Counted from the first letter of the stretch, positions 51,775-61,122 are shown. The stretch is DNA of 64,000 bases from Rhizobium etli CFN 42 (GCF_000092045.1 NC_007761.1:2607001-2671000); one strand, 5' to 3'. Made by a program: numbers and translations. The notes: generated by a model not told the origin, from the letters alone.

Positions 51775-52046
51775 GAGGGTTCCCGGCGATTCTTGGATAT
51801 GAGACCGCTTTCATTGTGAACCACCGGAATTACTGGAGCGTAAAGTTTTATTAGAACATAGTTAAATAATGTAGGGTGAAGTGTCGGCTGTTAAATTCAA
51901 CCCACTGAAATCGAATGAGATTTCAGCTCGATTAAGGCCGCGATATTTGCACCGCCGCCTTCGCTGGGACCGAAAAGGATTGGTCCACACAACGAGTTCG
52001 CCTAACGTGGCTGCAGATCGCAACACCCAGCCTGAAGGAACCTTCC
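51775..52046. other. Promoter region between divergent genes
   Basis: About 270 bases, A+T-rich around 51840-51880 (TTTTATTAGAACATAGTTAAAT). Probably contains the chemoreceptor promoter. No ORF supported. Confidence 0.4.
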
Positions 52047-52433
52047 ATGACCGATGCCGCCAAGCCGAGAGGCGAACTGACGCTGCGCACGCTCGCCATG
52101 CCTGGCGATGCCAATCCGGCCGGCGATATTTTCGGCGGCTGGGTCATGGCGCAGATGGACCTTGCCTCCGGCATCCGCGCCGCCGAGCGCGCCAAGGGCC
52201 GCGTCGTCACGGCCGCCGTCAAGGAGATGGCCTTCGAACTGCCGGTCAAGATCGGCGACACGCTTTCGGTCTATACCGATATCGACCGCGTCGGGCGCAC
52301 ATCGATTACGCTGATCGTCGAAGCGTGGGCGCACCGCTCGCGTTATGCCAAGATGGAAAAGGTCACCGCCGCCACCTTCATCATGGTGGCGCTCGACGAA
52401 GAGGGCAAGCCCAAGCGAGTCCCCGAGGAGTGA
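52047..52433 (+). CDS. YciA-type acyl-CoA thioesterase
   Basis: A 128-residue hot-dog protein. The motif GDANPAGDIFGGWVMAQMDL carries the catalytic Asp. RVVTAAVKEMAFELPVKIGD and the C-terminal VTAATFIMVALDEEGKPK follow. It cleaves acyl-CoA to free acid and CoA in the cytoplasm and acts as a hexamer. It is followed after 18 bases by a membrane protein gene. Confidence 0.9.
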   Translation: MTDAAKPRGELTLRTLAMPGDANPAGDIFGGWVMAQMDLASGIRAAERAKGRVVTAAVKEMAFELPVKIGDTLSVYTDIDRVGRTSITLIVEAWAHRSRYAKMEKVTAATFIMVALDEEGKPKRVPEE

Positions 52434-52451
52434 CAGGCCGGAATCAACACC

Positions 52452-53036
52452 ATGGAAGTCAGCTCGCCGGAAGTCTTCCTTCATATCAAGGTGGTGATGG
52501 GAATGGTCATCAGCCTTTCGCTTGCGAGGCTTCTGACCGGCGTTGCCGGTATCGTCCAGCATCCGGCCAAGGCGAAGGTCTATCCCATCCATCTCGGCTG
52601 GGCGCTGTCCTTGTTCCTCTTCATTATCCATATCTGGTGGTGGGAATATCGCCTGCAAGCCGTTCCCCTCATCGGCTTCGGCATCTATCTTTTCCTCGTC
52701 TGCTTCTGCAGCCTGTTCTTCCTGCTCTGCGCCCTGCTCTTCCCGGCGAGCCTCGATGAATATGGCGGCTACGAGGAATATTTCATTTCACGGCGCAAAT
52801 GGTTCTTCGGCATCCTCGGCCTGATCTACGCCGTCGATATCCTCGATACGGCGATCAAAGGTCCGGAGCGCATCCTCTCGCTCGGCTGGGAATATCCCGC
52901 CCGTAATATCGTCTACATCCTGCTCTGCGCCCTGGCTGCCTGGACCGCGAACCGCCGCTTCCACACCATCTTCGTCATCGCCAATCTGCTCTACCAGGTG
53001 AGCTTCATCTTCAGACTTTATGATGTGTTGGGGTGA
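52452..53036 (+). CDS. Conserved integral membrane protein
   Basis: A 194-residue protein with about five hydrophobic helices: HIKVVMGMVISLSLARLLTG, LGWALSLFLFIIHIWWWEYR, LFLVCFCSLFFLLCALLF, WFFGILGLIYAVDIL, NIVYILLCALAAWTAN. I do not recognise a named family. It follows the thioesterase gene closely, perhaps as an operon. No transport motif is evident. Confidence 0.75.
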   Translation: MEVSSPEVFLHIKVVMGMVISLSLARLLTGVAGIVQHPAKAKVYPIHLGWALSLFLFIIHIWWWEYRLQAVPLIGFGIYLFLVCFCSLFFLLCALLFPASLDEYGGYEEYFISRRKWFFGILGLIYAVDILDTAIKGPERILSLGWEYPARNIVYILLCALAAWTANRRFHTIFVIANLLYQVSFIFRLYDVLG

Positions 53037-53060
53037 GGAGCGATCGGGCGCAGCCCGAGC

Positions 53061-53171
53061 AATCGATCCAGTGAATCGATTGCAGCGGCGAACGCCTGAG
53101 CCTAAAGCGAAGGGCCGGGCCGCGACACTGCACAACCTCTCCTCCCTCATTCCTGTGACAAGCACAGGAAT
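53061..53171. repeat. Intergenic palindromic repeat cluster
   Basis: AATCGAT-N7-ATCGATT (53061-53081) and ATTCCTGTG-ACAAG-CACAGGAAT (53149-53171) in a gene-free 285-base gap. The second, with flanking CTCCCTC, is of a kind widely dispersed in rhizobial genomes (from memory). Confidence 0.6.
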
Positions 53172-53321
53172 TGTTTCTCAAATCTATGCTTTACTGGAGG
53201 TAGCAGAGGTTGGAGCCCTGCTACAGATGGATGGAGCAAGCCGCTACCCGACGCTTCGCTTCCGCTCGCTACATTGAACATCCTGAACGCAAATGAAAGG
53301 CGGAGCAGAAATGCGAGAGCG

Positions 53322-54494
53322 TCACACGTTCAAAAACTGCGACCCCCTATCAAACCCCAGCCCGGGAAATATCTTCCGCGTCAGATCATCCACGCCCACA
53401 TCGAACTGCCGGTAAAGCATCGCCGCCGCCACCTCGCGCACGTCAGCCGTCGGCATCAGGTCGCGGTCGTCGAGCAGCTGGCCATCGCCGATCCCCGGCC
53501 AGCGGCCGAGGATGCGGCCGCCGTTGATGGCGCCGCCGGCAAGGACAGCGCAGCCGCCCGTGCCGTGGTCGGTGCCGGCGGAGCCATTCTGGCGGACCGT
53601 ACGGCCGAATTCGGTCATGGCGAGCACCACCGTCTTTGCCCAGATCTCCGAGCCCAGCGTCGCCTTCAGCGTGTTGATCGCCTGCGCGAGATCCCCTGCC
53701 GGCCGTTTGAACTGGCCGGCCTGACCGATATGGGTGTCCCACCCGGTGATTGAGAAGCTGGCGATGCGGTAATCGCCCTTCAGCATGTTGGCCGCAAGCG
53801 CCGCGACGTCGCCGATCTTCTCGCCGTGATCGCCGTCCGCCTCGACCATCATCGCAGCGCTGTCGGCTCGCGTTGCCTCGGCAAGTGCTGCCGCAAAGGG
53901 CGGATCGCCAGCATAGAGTCGCGCCAGGAACTGCATCTCGTCACGCGCCGGCGCCAGATTGGAATCCGACGCCCAGACGTCGACATTGTTCGGCCCGGAG
54001 AGGATCAGCTCCGTCGACGTGTTAACGTCGATCGCCTTGCGCGCATCCGAGCGGGGAATGACAGCGAGCGCCCGGTTCAGCCAGCCGGTCTTTTCCTCGG
54101 CGACATGTTCGCCGCCGGATTCCAGCATGTCCTGCCCGTCGAAATGGCTGCGCTGGTCGCGATAGGGCGTCGATACAGCATGGACGAAGGCGAGCTCTCG
54201 GCTCTTCCAGAGCGGCATCAGGTCGGCGGCGGCGGGATTGAGGCCGAAATGCCCGTCGAGATCGAGAAGTCCGCTGTCCGGCGTCAATGCCAGGGTCGGC
54301 CTGAGCGCGGCAAAACCGGCGTCGCCGAAAGGCTGCACCAGGTCGAGCCCGTCCATCGCGCCGCGCAGCACAATGGTGACGAAACGATTATCGCCCGGCA
54401 TCGCTGCGAAGGTGACCGGCGTGAAGACGGGGGCGGCGGCAAGACAGCAGGCCGATGTCAGAAAGCCGCGGCGGGAAAGCGAAATCCGGTTCAT
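53322..54494 (-). CDS. DUF1501 secreted protein
   Basis: A 390-residue protein. It has a Tat-like leader (SLSRRGFLTSACCLAAAP). DUF1501 is a sulfatase/phosphatase-fold family; motifs here are VTIVLRGAMDGLDLVQPFGD, VHAVSTPYRDQRSHFDGQDM, TEFGRTVRQNGSAGTDHGTG. The Asp, His and Thr clusters could form a metal site. It is 10 bases after the DUF1800 gene, and the two are known to co-occur across bacteria. Function unknown; export by Tat suggests it folds with a cofactor. Confidence 0.92.
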   Translation of the reverse strand: MNRISLSRRGFLTSACCLAAAPVFTPVTFAAMPGDNRFVTIVLRGAMDGLDLVQPFGDAGFAALRPTLALTPDSGLLDLDGHFGLNPAAADLMPLWKSRELAFVHAVSTPYRDQRSHFDGQDMLESGGEHVAEEKTGWLNRALAVIPRSDARKAIDVNTSTELILSGPNNVDVWASDSNLAPARDEMQFLARLYAGDPPFAAALAEATRADSAAMMVEADGDHGEKIGDVAALAANMLKGDYRIASFSITGWDTHIGQAGQFKRPAGDLAQAINTLKATLGSEIWAKTVVLAMTEFGRTVRQNGSAGTDHGTGGCAVLAGGAINGGRILGRWPGIGDGQLLDDRDLMPTADVREVAAAMLYRQFDVGVDDLTRKIFPGLGFDRGSQFLNV

Positions 54495-54504
54495 TGGGAG
54501 CCTC

Positions 54505-56016
54505 CTATCGGCGGTTGAATTCCGGCGATGCCAGCACCAGCGTCAAACCGCTGATCTTGTTCGGCGCCTGCGACACCACGCGGATCGTTTCATCGCGCGC
54601 GGCATCGGCAAGCGTCGATCTCAGGAACGCGCGCGGATCCTCGTCGCGGCCGAACTGCGCCGCGGCCCGCCTTGCCCAGGCGAGGCGCTCGGCGAGCTGG
54701 CTGCCGGTGATCCAGGCGGAAAAGCCTTCCTCGAAACCGGCAGGGCTCGGCGGCAGCCAGGTCGGCTGGCCCATGCGCTTCAGCGCCCCCTGCCCCAATG
54801 CCCGCGCCGCCCGAAAGGCCTTGAGCCGCTTGTCCCTCGCCTCTCCGGCGGGATCCGTCGTCACTGGCGCTCCGGCCATGCCAGGCGTGTTGGCTGCCAT
54901 ATCGCCCTCATCCGTTCCCTGCTGATTGGCTGCCAGGAAGCTGCCGACGACACCGTTGACCGGCCCCGCATTCAGCGCCCTCAGACCGGCAACAACAAAA
55001 TCGAACGGCTGACGCGCCTTGGCGCCCTCGTTTTGCCAGGCGGCCGGATGGTCGAGCATGGCGGTGTAGACGGCGGTGAGATCGCCATCGGTCTTCTTCC
55101 ACGCGGCCGCCATATCGGAGACCATTCCCTCGTCTGGTTGGTCGGAGACGAAATGCACCGCGAGCTTGCGGCTGATATGGGCGGCCGTCTTCGGATGGAC
55201 CGAGAGGTCATCGAGCATGTCGAGATAATCCTCGCGCGAGCGCCGGCGCCCGCCATAACTGACGCCGAGCACCTGATGCTCGCCGGGCTCCGAAATGTTC
55301 GGCCGAAAGGCGATATCCATCTCCTTGCGGTCGATGGTGAGCCCCGTCAGCACCATGGCCGCGGCGGTAACATCCGCCTGGGTATAGCCGCTGCCGGCCC
55401 CGAGCGTGTGCAGTTCCAGGAGCTCGCGTCCGAGATTTTCGTTCAGCCCCTTGTTGCGCTTGACGCCGCCGGCCGAATCCGGCCCGAGCGAATCCGCCTG
55501 GTCGAGGTAGATCAGCATGGCGGGATGAGCGGTGGCGCTACGCAGGAGATCGCCGAACCTGCCCGTAATGAATGGCCGGATTGCCTCGGCCTCGTAGAGC
55601 GGCACGATAAGGCGCATCGGCAGGCTCTTGTTGGCGCTGGTTGAGAAATGACCGGTCCAGAAGGTCGAAAGCCGCTCGTAAAAGCCGTAGGGCGACAGCA
55701 CCGCCTGCATCAGCCGCAGGTTCGCATCGTGCTGAAACTGCTGCTGCGCCTGGCGCTGCACAGCCTTGCGCATCTCGCGCCGCGTCGGATCGTCGGTGAC
55801 CGTCTTGGCATCTTCCCGGATCTGCTTCAGCTGGTCCTGCAGGCTGAGGATCGCCCGGTGACGCATGTCGGGGCCACCGAGCGGAAAGTCCGGCGTCGCC
55901 GCCGCCCCTTTGGACAACTGCCCGATCAGTTCATCCTTGCTTTGCGGCGCCACCTCGCCCGGCCGGAAACCATAACCGAACCGGATCGCCGCCATCGTCG
56001 GGAAAGAGAGGCTCAT
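54505..56016 (-). CDS. DUF1800 protein
   Basis: A 503-residue protein starting MSLSFPTMAAIRFGYGFRPG. DUF1800 motifs include FYERLSTFWTGHFSTSANKS, LNENLGRELLELHTLGAGSG, YTQADVTAAAMVLTGLTID and ISRKLAVHFVSDQPDEGMVS. No signal peptide is seen at this start. It forms an operon with the DUF1501 gene downstream. The pair is conserved in many phyla but its task is unknown; a role in extracellular or envelope matrix has been suggested only by context. Confidence 0.92.
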   Translation of the reverse strand: MSLSFPTMAAIRFGYGFRPGEVAPQSKDELIGQLSKGAAATPDFPLGGPDMRHRAILSLQDQLKQIREDAKTVTDDPTRREMRKAVQRQAQQQFQHDANLRLMQAVLSPYGFYERLSTFWTGHFSTSANKSLPMRLIVPLYEAEAIRPFITGRFGDLLRSATAHPAMLIYLDQADSLGPDSAGGVKRNKGLNENLGRELLELHTLGAGSGYTQADVTAAAMVLTGLTIDRKEMDIAFRPNISEPGEHQVLGVSYGGRRRSREDYLDMLDDLSVHPKTAAHISRKLAVHFVSDQPDEGMVSDMAAAWKKTDGDLTAVYTAMLDHPAAWQNEGAKARQPFDFVVAGLRALNAGPVNGVVGSFLAANQQGTDEGDMAANTPGMAGAPVTTDPAGEARDKRLKAFRAARALGQGALKRMGQPTWLPPSPAGFEEGFSAWITGSQLAERLAWARRAAAQFGRDEDPRAFLRSTLADAARDETIRVVSQAPNKISGLTLVLASPEFNRR

Positions 56017-56224
56017 GCCCGATCACCTCCTGATCACTTGATGGTGACAGGCTGACAGCCGATTGCGACGGGAATCTGTAGGAAATGCGGCGATATCACG
56101 ACATGGACGATTTGTAATCTACTGAAAAGGTTCAGGTTTCATGCGCTGAAAATGAGAATGCTCGATTTGTTGCGGTAGGCGGTTTCAGTTTCAACCCGCC
56201 GACGGCTCCGGCATTTCATTCGTC

Positions 56225-57025
56225 TCAAGCCACCCTGCCCCGGCACGCCCATGCGACCGAAGCAAACGATCGCGGCCCATCCGGCTCGCCGGCCTCATAG
56301 GCGGCCCGAATGGCGGCGTCGACGGCCTTTTTCTTGTCCGGCTCGAGTCCCGCAACATACCTGCCGAGCGGCCCTTCGCCGGCTGCGATCGGTTGCCAAT
56401 AGTCGTCGAAGGAAAGATAGTCCATCCGCACCAGGAGCGAGGTTTCCTCAACATCGGAAAGGCCCTGCGCGATGAAGGTCTGTTTCATTTCCCCCGGCCG
56501 CATCATCGGCTGGAAACAATATCGGCGACGCAGCGGCAGCGCGTCCCCGTCGAGCATGACGGCCGTATCCCACAGCATCCGCATGTTCGACATACCGCCG
56601 TAATGGTCCCAGACGGCGGCAGCGACCACGCCGCCGGGGCGGACGACGCGGGCCATCTCGGCCACCGCCTTGCCGGCCTCCGGCACGAAATGCAGCATCA
56701 GCAGCGACATCGCCCTGTCGAAACGGTCGTCCTCGAAAGGCATCGCGCAAGCATCCGCCTGTTGGATCGATATGCGTGGATCGGTATTGGCTCGTTTCGC
56801 CGCCTCGACGAAGACAGGAGAATAATCGATGGCGGCGATCTCCCGCAGGCCGGACGTTTGCGCTAGCGTAAAAGCCAGGCTGCCGGTCCCGCAGCCGACG
56901 TCGAGCACGCGATCGCCATCCGCCAGCCCGGCAAAATCGATGAGCATCGGCGCCAGCTTCCGGCTCCATCGGCCCATCAGCCGCTCGTAACCATCCGCAC
57001 TTTCGACATGAAAACTCGACGGCAT
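56225..57025 (-). CDS. SAM-dependent methyltransferase
   Basis: A 266-residue class I methyltransferase. Motif I is VLDVGCGTGSLAFTLAQTSG. Motif II/III regions are IQQADACAMPFEDDRFDRAM and EMARVVRPGGVVAAAVWDHY. The ATG at 57025 has GGGGGAGGAGG directly upstream. The start of the protein, SSFHVESADGYERLMGRWSR, resembles the UbiE/Methyltransf_11 group. Substrate unknown. Confidence 0.9.
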   Translation of the reverse strand: MPSSFHVESADGYERLMGRWSRKLAPMLIDFAGLADGDRVLDVGCGTGSLAFTLAQTSGLREIAAIDYSPVFVEAAKRANTDPRISIQQADACAMPFEDDRFDRAMSLLMLHFVPEAGKAVAEMARVVRPGGVVAAAVWDHYGGMSNMRMLWDTAVMLDGDALPLRRRYCFQPMMRPGEMKQTFIAQGLSDVEETSLLVRMDYLSFDDYWQPIAAGEGPLGRYVAGLEPDKKKAVDAAIRAAYEAGEPDGPRSFASVAWACRGRVA

Positions 57026-57124
57026 TGAAGCCTCCTCCCCCAAGGACGATGGCTGATTATGAACGCGCCGCCGACGGCCGCAAGCGGATAATCGCTGGCG
57101 GTCCGCCGGATCTGCTTCTCCCTC

Positions 57125-57147
57125 ATCCTCGGCCCTGCGCCGAGGAT
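57125..57147. repeat. ATCCTCGG/CCGAGGAT intergenic palindrome
   Basis: ATCCTCGG-N7-CCGAGGAT, 29 bases after the NmrA gene (minus strand) and upstream of the methyltransferase gene. Same arms and spacing as 29720-29742. Confidence 0.65.
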
Positions 57148-57176
57148 CTGCCACCCGTCAACCGCCGCGGAGCGCG

Positions 57177-58058
57177 TCAGCCGCCAGCTTTATCCAGAAC
57201 GCTCCAATCAAACCCGCGTGCCCAATCGGCATAACGGTGCCAGCCGATCTTGGGAAAATCGCGGCGAAGCGAGGCGATGTCGGCGTCGTAGCCGGTGCGG
57301 TCGAACCATTCGTACATCCGCGCCGCATCCTCGCTCTGCTGCCGCATTGCGGCAATCGGCAATTCCTGATAGCCGATCGGACGCCGGAGCACTTCCGACA
57401 GGATCCTCACCTGATCCTCGCCGGACAATTCGTCACCGGCGATGTCGAAACGCCTGCCGAACACCTGTTCACGCCGTTCGGCCAAGGCCGCGACGAAGGC
57501 GCCGATATCGGCAAGGCAGATCTGCTGCAGCACGCGCCCGGGCGGCAGGGCCGCGGCGTAGACGCCCTGGCGCAGCCCGTCGAGAGCCCACGGCGCCACA
57601 GTGTTTTCCATGAAGGCGACGGGCGCGCTGATCGTGTAGGGAACGCCGAGCCCGGCAATATGCTGCTCGACCCGAAACTTGCTGTCGAAATGCGGAATGC
57701 CAGTCTTTCTATCGGCGTCGGCGACGGAGGAATAAATCAGGTGTCCGATACCGGCAGCCTTCGCTGCATTTGCGGCAGTGATGCCCTGGCGGGTTTCCGC
57801 ATCCGTCCCAGCCTCGTAGCTGTTGCCCATCAGGAACATCGTATCGACGCCGCTCGCAGCCTGCGTCACCGACGCGGCATCGTCGAGATCACCGGCGACG
57901 ACTTCGACTCCCGCCGCGGCCAGGCGCCTGGCACTGTCGCTCTCCGGTCTGCGGCAGATCGCCCTGACGCGGTGGCCCCGCGCCACCAATGCGCGTGCGA
58001 CCGCGCCCCCCTGCTGTCCGGTCGCGCCCGTTACCAGCACGCGTCTTTCCTTGCTCAT
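57177..58058 (-). CDS. NmrA-family NAD(P)-binding protein
   Basis: A 293-residue atypical short-chain dehydrogenase. Cofactor loop VLVTGATGQQGGAVARALVA, then VVAGDLDDAASVTQAASGVD and LIYSSVADADRKTGIPHFDS. The catalytic Tyr-Lys of true SDRs is not obvious, as in NmrA/HSCARG redox sensors or quinone reductases. AGGAGCAGAG precedes the ATG. It is divergent from a LysR gene that may control it, with 100 bases between. Confidence 0.9.
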   Translation of the reverse strand: MSKERRVLVTGATGQQGGAVARALVARGHRVRAICRRPESDSARRLAAAGVEVVAGDLDDAASVTQAASGVDTMFLMGNSYEAGTDAETRQGITAANAAKAAGIGHLIYSSVADADRKTGIPHFDSKFRVEQHIAGLGVPYTISAPVAFMENTVAPWALDGLRQGVYAAALPPGRVLQQICLADIGAFVAALAERREQVFGRRFDIAGDELSGEDQVRILSEVLRRPIGYQELPIAAMRQQSEDAARMYEWFDRTGYDADIASLRRDFPKIGWHRYADWARGFDWSVLDKAGG

Positions 58059-58158
58059 ATCTCTGCTCCTTGTGGTTGGCGATGACCCAGAGGTAAGGCT
58101 TGCCGCGTTGAACCATAATAGCCTAAGATTGAGAAACATCGTGCGACTGGTGAATACA

Positions 58159-59082
58159 ATGCTCGATCTCAACGACATCGTCATCTTCGCCCGCGTCGTC
58201 GAGGCCGGCAGCTTCACCGTCGCCGCCCGCCTGCTTGCCATGCCAAAGACGACGGTCAGCCGCCGTATCGCCGCGCTCGAGCGCGAGTTCGGCGTGCGGC
58301 TCCTGCAGCGGACCACCCGCAGCCTCAGGCTGACGGATGCGGGACGCCTCTATTACGAGGAGAGCAGTGAGGCGCTTCGCACCCTCGAGCAGGCGAACCT
58401 TCGGCTGGCCGAGGCGCGGGCCGAGCCCGCCGGCACGATCCGCATCTCCGCACCCGTCGGCTTCGGCGGCCATTTCCTCGCCGCTGCGATCTTCGACTTC
58501 CTCGCGGCCTACCCGAAGACCAAGGTCGAACTGCGCCTGACCGACGACAGGCTCAATCTTATCGAGAACGGCATAGACCTCGCCTTCCGCACTGGCATCC
58601 TGGAGGATTCGACGCTGATCGCCCGCAAGCTCGGCTCGACCTACAGGATTCTCTGCGCCAGCCCGGGCTATCTCGCCCGCTGCGGCACGCCCGGTCGGCC
58701 GGCGGACCTCACCGCCCACGACTGCGTCATCGCCGGTCCGTCGGCAGCCAATGCGCCCTGGGTGCTGGAGGGCGCGGACATCAGGGAAACAGTCACCGTA
58801 TCGGGACGGTTCGCCGCCAACGAGATGCAGGCGGTCATGGCCGCTGCAATTGCCGGCTACGGCATCGCGCAACTGCCGCACGGCGTTGCCGAGGCCTGCA
58901 TCGCGGACGGCCGACTGCGTCGCGTCCTTGATGGTTACACGACGCCGGCCGGCGGCCTGCATGTCGTCTACCCCAGCAGTCAGCACCTGTCGCCTCTGGT
59001 CAAGGCCTTCATCGACCTGGCCGCCACGCGGCTGAACGCGCGGGATGGCGCGAACGATAACCTCGCGGTCATATTGCGATAG
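58159..59082 (+). CDS. LysR-family transcriptional regulator
   Basis: A 307-residue regulator. HTH at MLDLNDIVIFARVVEAGSFT and MPKTTVSRRIAALEREFGVR. The effector domain follows (PAGTIRISAPVGFGGHFLAA). Sequence style matches the DsdC/CrgA-like subgroup that controls redox and aromatic-response genes. It is divergent from the NmrA-family gene, its probable target. ATG at 58159. Confidence 0.92.
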   Translation: MLDLNDIVIFARVVEAGSFTVAARLLAMPKTTVSRRIAALEREFGVRLLQRTTRSLRLTDAGRLYYEESSEALRTLEQANLRLAEARAEPAGTIRISAPVGFGGHFLAAAIFDFLAAYPKTKVELRLTDDRLNLIENGIDLAFRTGILEDSTLIARKLGSTYRILCASPGYLARCGTPGRPADLTAHDCVIAGPSAANAPWVLEGADIRETVTVSGRFAANEMQAVMAAAIAGYGIAQLPHGVAEACIADGRLRRVLDGYTTPAGGLHVVYPSSQHLSPLVKAFIDLAATRLNARDGANDNLAVILR

Positions 59083-59098
59083 GTCCGTATGCCTCCCG

Positions 59099-59353
59099 TC
59101 ATTGCCAGAGAAAATCCGGTCCGGTGCTCTGCGCCGTCAGCTTGAGCGTGCCGTCCGGCTGAACGACATAGGTCTCGAAGACGCGGTAGCCGAACTTGCC
59201 GAGAAAGGTGTTCTTGACAACCGTTCCCGCGCGATAGGGCGAATGGATGACCCTTCCGCCATAGGTGAGACTACCGGGAAGCGCCTGCGGTTCGCCGGCC
59301 ACACCGGCACAGGCTGTCAGCGCCGATAGAACGGCAATGAGTGCGTGCTTCAT
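59099..59353 (-). CDS. Small lipoprotein
   Basis: An 84-residue protein. Leader MKHALIAVLSALTACAG has lipobox LTAC (Cys at 15). The mature part has YGGRVIHSPYRAGTVVKNTF and a short beta pattern to FETYVVQPDGTLKLTAQ. I do not know the family. It lies between a LysR gene and a response regulator, convergent with the former. Confidence 0.65.
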   Translation of the reverse strand: MKHALIAVLSALTACAGVAGEPQALPGSLTYGGRVIHSPYRAGTVVKNTFLGKFGYRVFETYVVQPDGTLKLTAQSTGPDFLWQ

Positions 59354-59411
59354 CAGACCTCGAGGTTGGCATTGTCGGCCAGACGCCTCGATCTCTTCGA
59401 CACTCGGGCGG

Positions 59412-59789
59412 TCAGAGGACGGCATTGCTGCCATCGAAATCCCTGCGCAAAGCCTGTGCCCGCGACAGCGCGCCGGCGATCCGATCGTCGGTGAAAGGTT
59501 TGGGGATGATGTCGAGTGCACCTTCGATGCCATTTCCGACATTCTCCGGACTGCCGGTGACGAAGATGACGTCGACGCCGTAGCGGTCGATCAGCCGGCG
59601 GGCGAGTTGAGCGCCGCTGAAGCCGTCGGAGAGGCTAAGATCGACGAGTGCGACATCGCTTTTTTGAGCATAGGCGAGAGCCTGCTCAATGGTCGAAACC
59701 GGTCCGAGGGTCTGGTGTCCGGCATCCTGCGCGATGCGTTCGAGTTCCAGGGCGATTAAACCCTCGTCTTCAACGATCATGACTTTCAT
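59412..59789 (-). CDS. Single-domain response regulator
   Basis: A 125-residue receiver domain. Acidic pocket VEDEG, phosphoacceptor Asp50 in VALVDLSLSDGF, and Lys in IIPKPFTDD. This sequence style (LVDLSL...G then DVIFVTGSPE) matches FAT-GUY type receivers common in Rhizobiales and paired with HWE/HisKA_2 kinases. No output domain, so it acts by protein contact, for instance in a phosphorelay. No kinase is adjacent. Confidence 0.9.
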   Translation of the reverse strand: MKVMIVEDEGLIALELERIAQDAGHQTLGPVSTIEQALAYAQKSDVALVDLSLSDGFSGAQLARRLIDRYGVDVIFVTGSPENVGNGIEGALDIIPKPFTDDRIAGALSRAQALRRDFDGSNAVL

Positions 59790-59927
59790 GGATCATCCTC
59801 CTCCATGGCAGGCTCGCCGGTGGACACATCCCCGGTCACCGTCCTAACGCAACTCCCGCTCCAAAGTTTCCGCAGCAAAGGATGGGCGTGCGGAAAATGG
59901 TAAGCAATTCCGTAAGGCCATCGCGAG

Positions 59928-60488
59928 CTAGCGCTCGATGCTGCCATTGCGCCGAATCTTCCGCTGCAGGAGCAGGATGCCGTAGAGCAACGCTTCGGCC
60001 GTCGGCGGGCAGCCGGGAACATAGATGTCGACCGGCACCACCCGGTCGCAGCCGCGCACGACGGAATAGGAATAATGGTAATAGCCTCCGCCATTGGCGC
60101 AGGAGCCCATGGAGATGACGTAGCGCGGTTCCGGCATCTGGTCATAAACCTTGCGCAGCGCAGGCGCCATCTTGTTGCACAGCGTACCCGCCACGATCAT
60201 TAGGTCCGACTGCCTTGGGCTTGCGCGCGGGGCGACGCCGAAGCGCTCGATATCGTAGCGCGGCATGGACATCTGCATCATCTCGATGGCGCAGCAGGCA
60301 AGACCGAACGTCATCCACATCAGCGAGCCGGTGCGCGCCCAGGTGATGAGTTCGTCGGTGCTGGTAACGAGAAAGCCTTTGTCGGCAAGCTCGGCATTGA
60401 TCGTTCCCATTGTCGGGTCGCCCTGCCGCTGTTGACCAGGGAACTGGAAATTGCGCGGGGCCGAGTGCGGTTGCGTGAAGGACGGCAT
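59928..60488 (-). CDS. nuoB: Orphan NADH-quinone oxidoreductase subunit B
   Basis: A 186-residue NuoB with the four N2 cluster Cys: C65 and C66 ([10 protein letters not shown]), C130 (MGSCANGGG) and C160 ([14 protein letters not shown]). It would carry the last Fe-S cluster before quinone in complex I. No other nuo gene is near, so it is a second copy. It may replace the operon copy or join another complex. AGGAG precedes the ATG at 60488. Confidence 0.93.
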   Translation of the reverse strand: MPSFTQPHSAPRNFQFPGQQRQGDPTMGTINAELADKGFLVTSTDELITWARTGSLMWMTFGLACCAIEMMQMSMPRYDIERFGVAPRASPRQSDLMIVAGTLCNKMAPALRKVYDQMPEPRYVISMGSCANGGGYYHYSYSVVRGCDRVVPVDIYVPGCPPTAEALLYGILLLQRKIRRNGSIER

Positions 60489-60634
60489 CGTCTTCTCCTG
60501 TGAGCCGACCTCAAACACAGCGCGCACGACAAAGTTCCACCCGTACCCGTCCCGGCACGATAGCGGACACGCGTTTTTTGATTTCTGTTCTCAGATGCGG
60601 CGCTCAACGCCAAAGGGATCGCCCCACCCCATCA
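60489..60634. other. Spacer upstream of nuoB
   Basis: About 145 bases, with a TTTTTTGATTT run near 60574. No gene seen; likely contains the nuoB promoter. Confidence 0.3.
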
Positions 60635-60994
60635 TTAGTCCTTATCGAGGAACCAGCGGATGGCGGCATCATTCCGGCATCGGGAAAGCGGCAATTGCCG
60701 CACGGAATGAATGCGGCTGATCCCTTCCTCGCCGTCCATCTCGACGTCCATGCAGGCGCAGGCATAGCCGTGCGTGGCATTGGTGTAGACATATTCGCCG
60801 GTCGTAAGGTCGGGGATCTTGTCCATTCCTTCGGCCTTGTAGCCGCTGCCATTCTCCATGATGATCCAGCCGCCGCCGGCATCGTTGAGCGTCCAATTCG
60901 CCGTTGAGGGATTGTCCAGCCAGCCGCAGCGCCGTTCGGCATGCGCCGCCGCAGGCGCGAGAAGCATCATCAAAACAAGCGCATGCAATCTCAT
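60635..60994 (-). CDS. DUF4087 secreted protein
   Basis: A 119-residue protein with a signal peptide (MRLHALVLMMLLAPAAAHA). The mature DUF4087 domain begins ERRCGWLDNPSTANWTLND and has further Cys (GYACACMDVEMDGEEG). It is probably a disulphide-stabilised periplasmic protein. Function unknown. Start at 60994 is preferred over 61021 because the signal peptide begins there. Confidence 0.82.
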   Translation of the reverse strand: MRLHALVLMMLLAPAAAHAERRCGWLDNPSTANWTLNDAGGGWIIMENGSGYKAEGMDKIPDLTTGEYVYTNATHGYACACMDVEMDGEEGISRIHSVRQLPLSRCRNDAAIRWFLDKD

Positions 60995-61122
60995 CTTCGA
61001 CCCCTCCGCCTTGCCGGCCACTATGCTTGGTCAGTGGCCGGCAAGGCAACTGGGGTAATTCAGACCGCGCGACCTCTCTCCATCATCGCGCCAACTCTCC
61101 AGCCCTGCCCACTCGGCGGGGC

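Noticed and set aside
50116..51819. 567-codon frame opposite the chemoreceptor gene
   Set aside because: Compositional shadow; the chemoreceptor on the minus strand has complete motifs throughout.
54238..55644. 468-codon frame opposite the DUF1501/DUF1800 genes
   Set aside because: Spans two real genes on the other strand; Arg/Gly-rich shadow.
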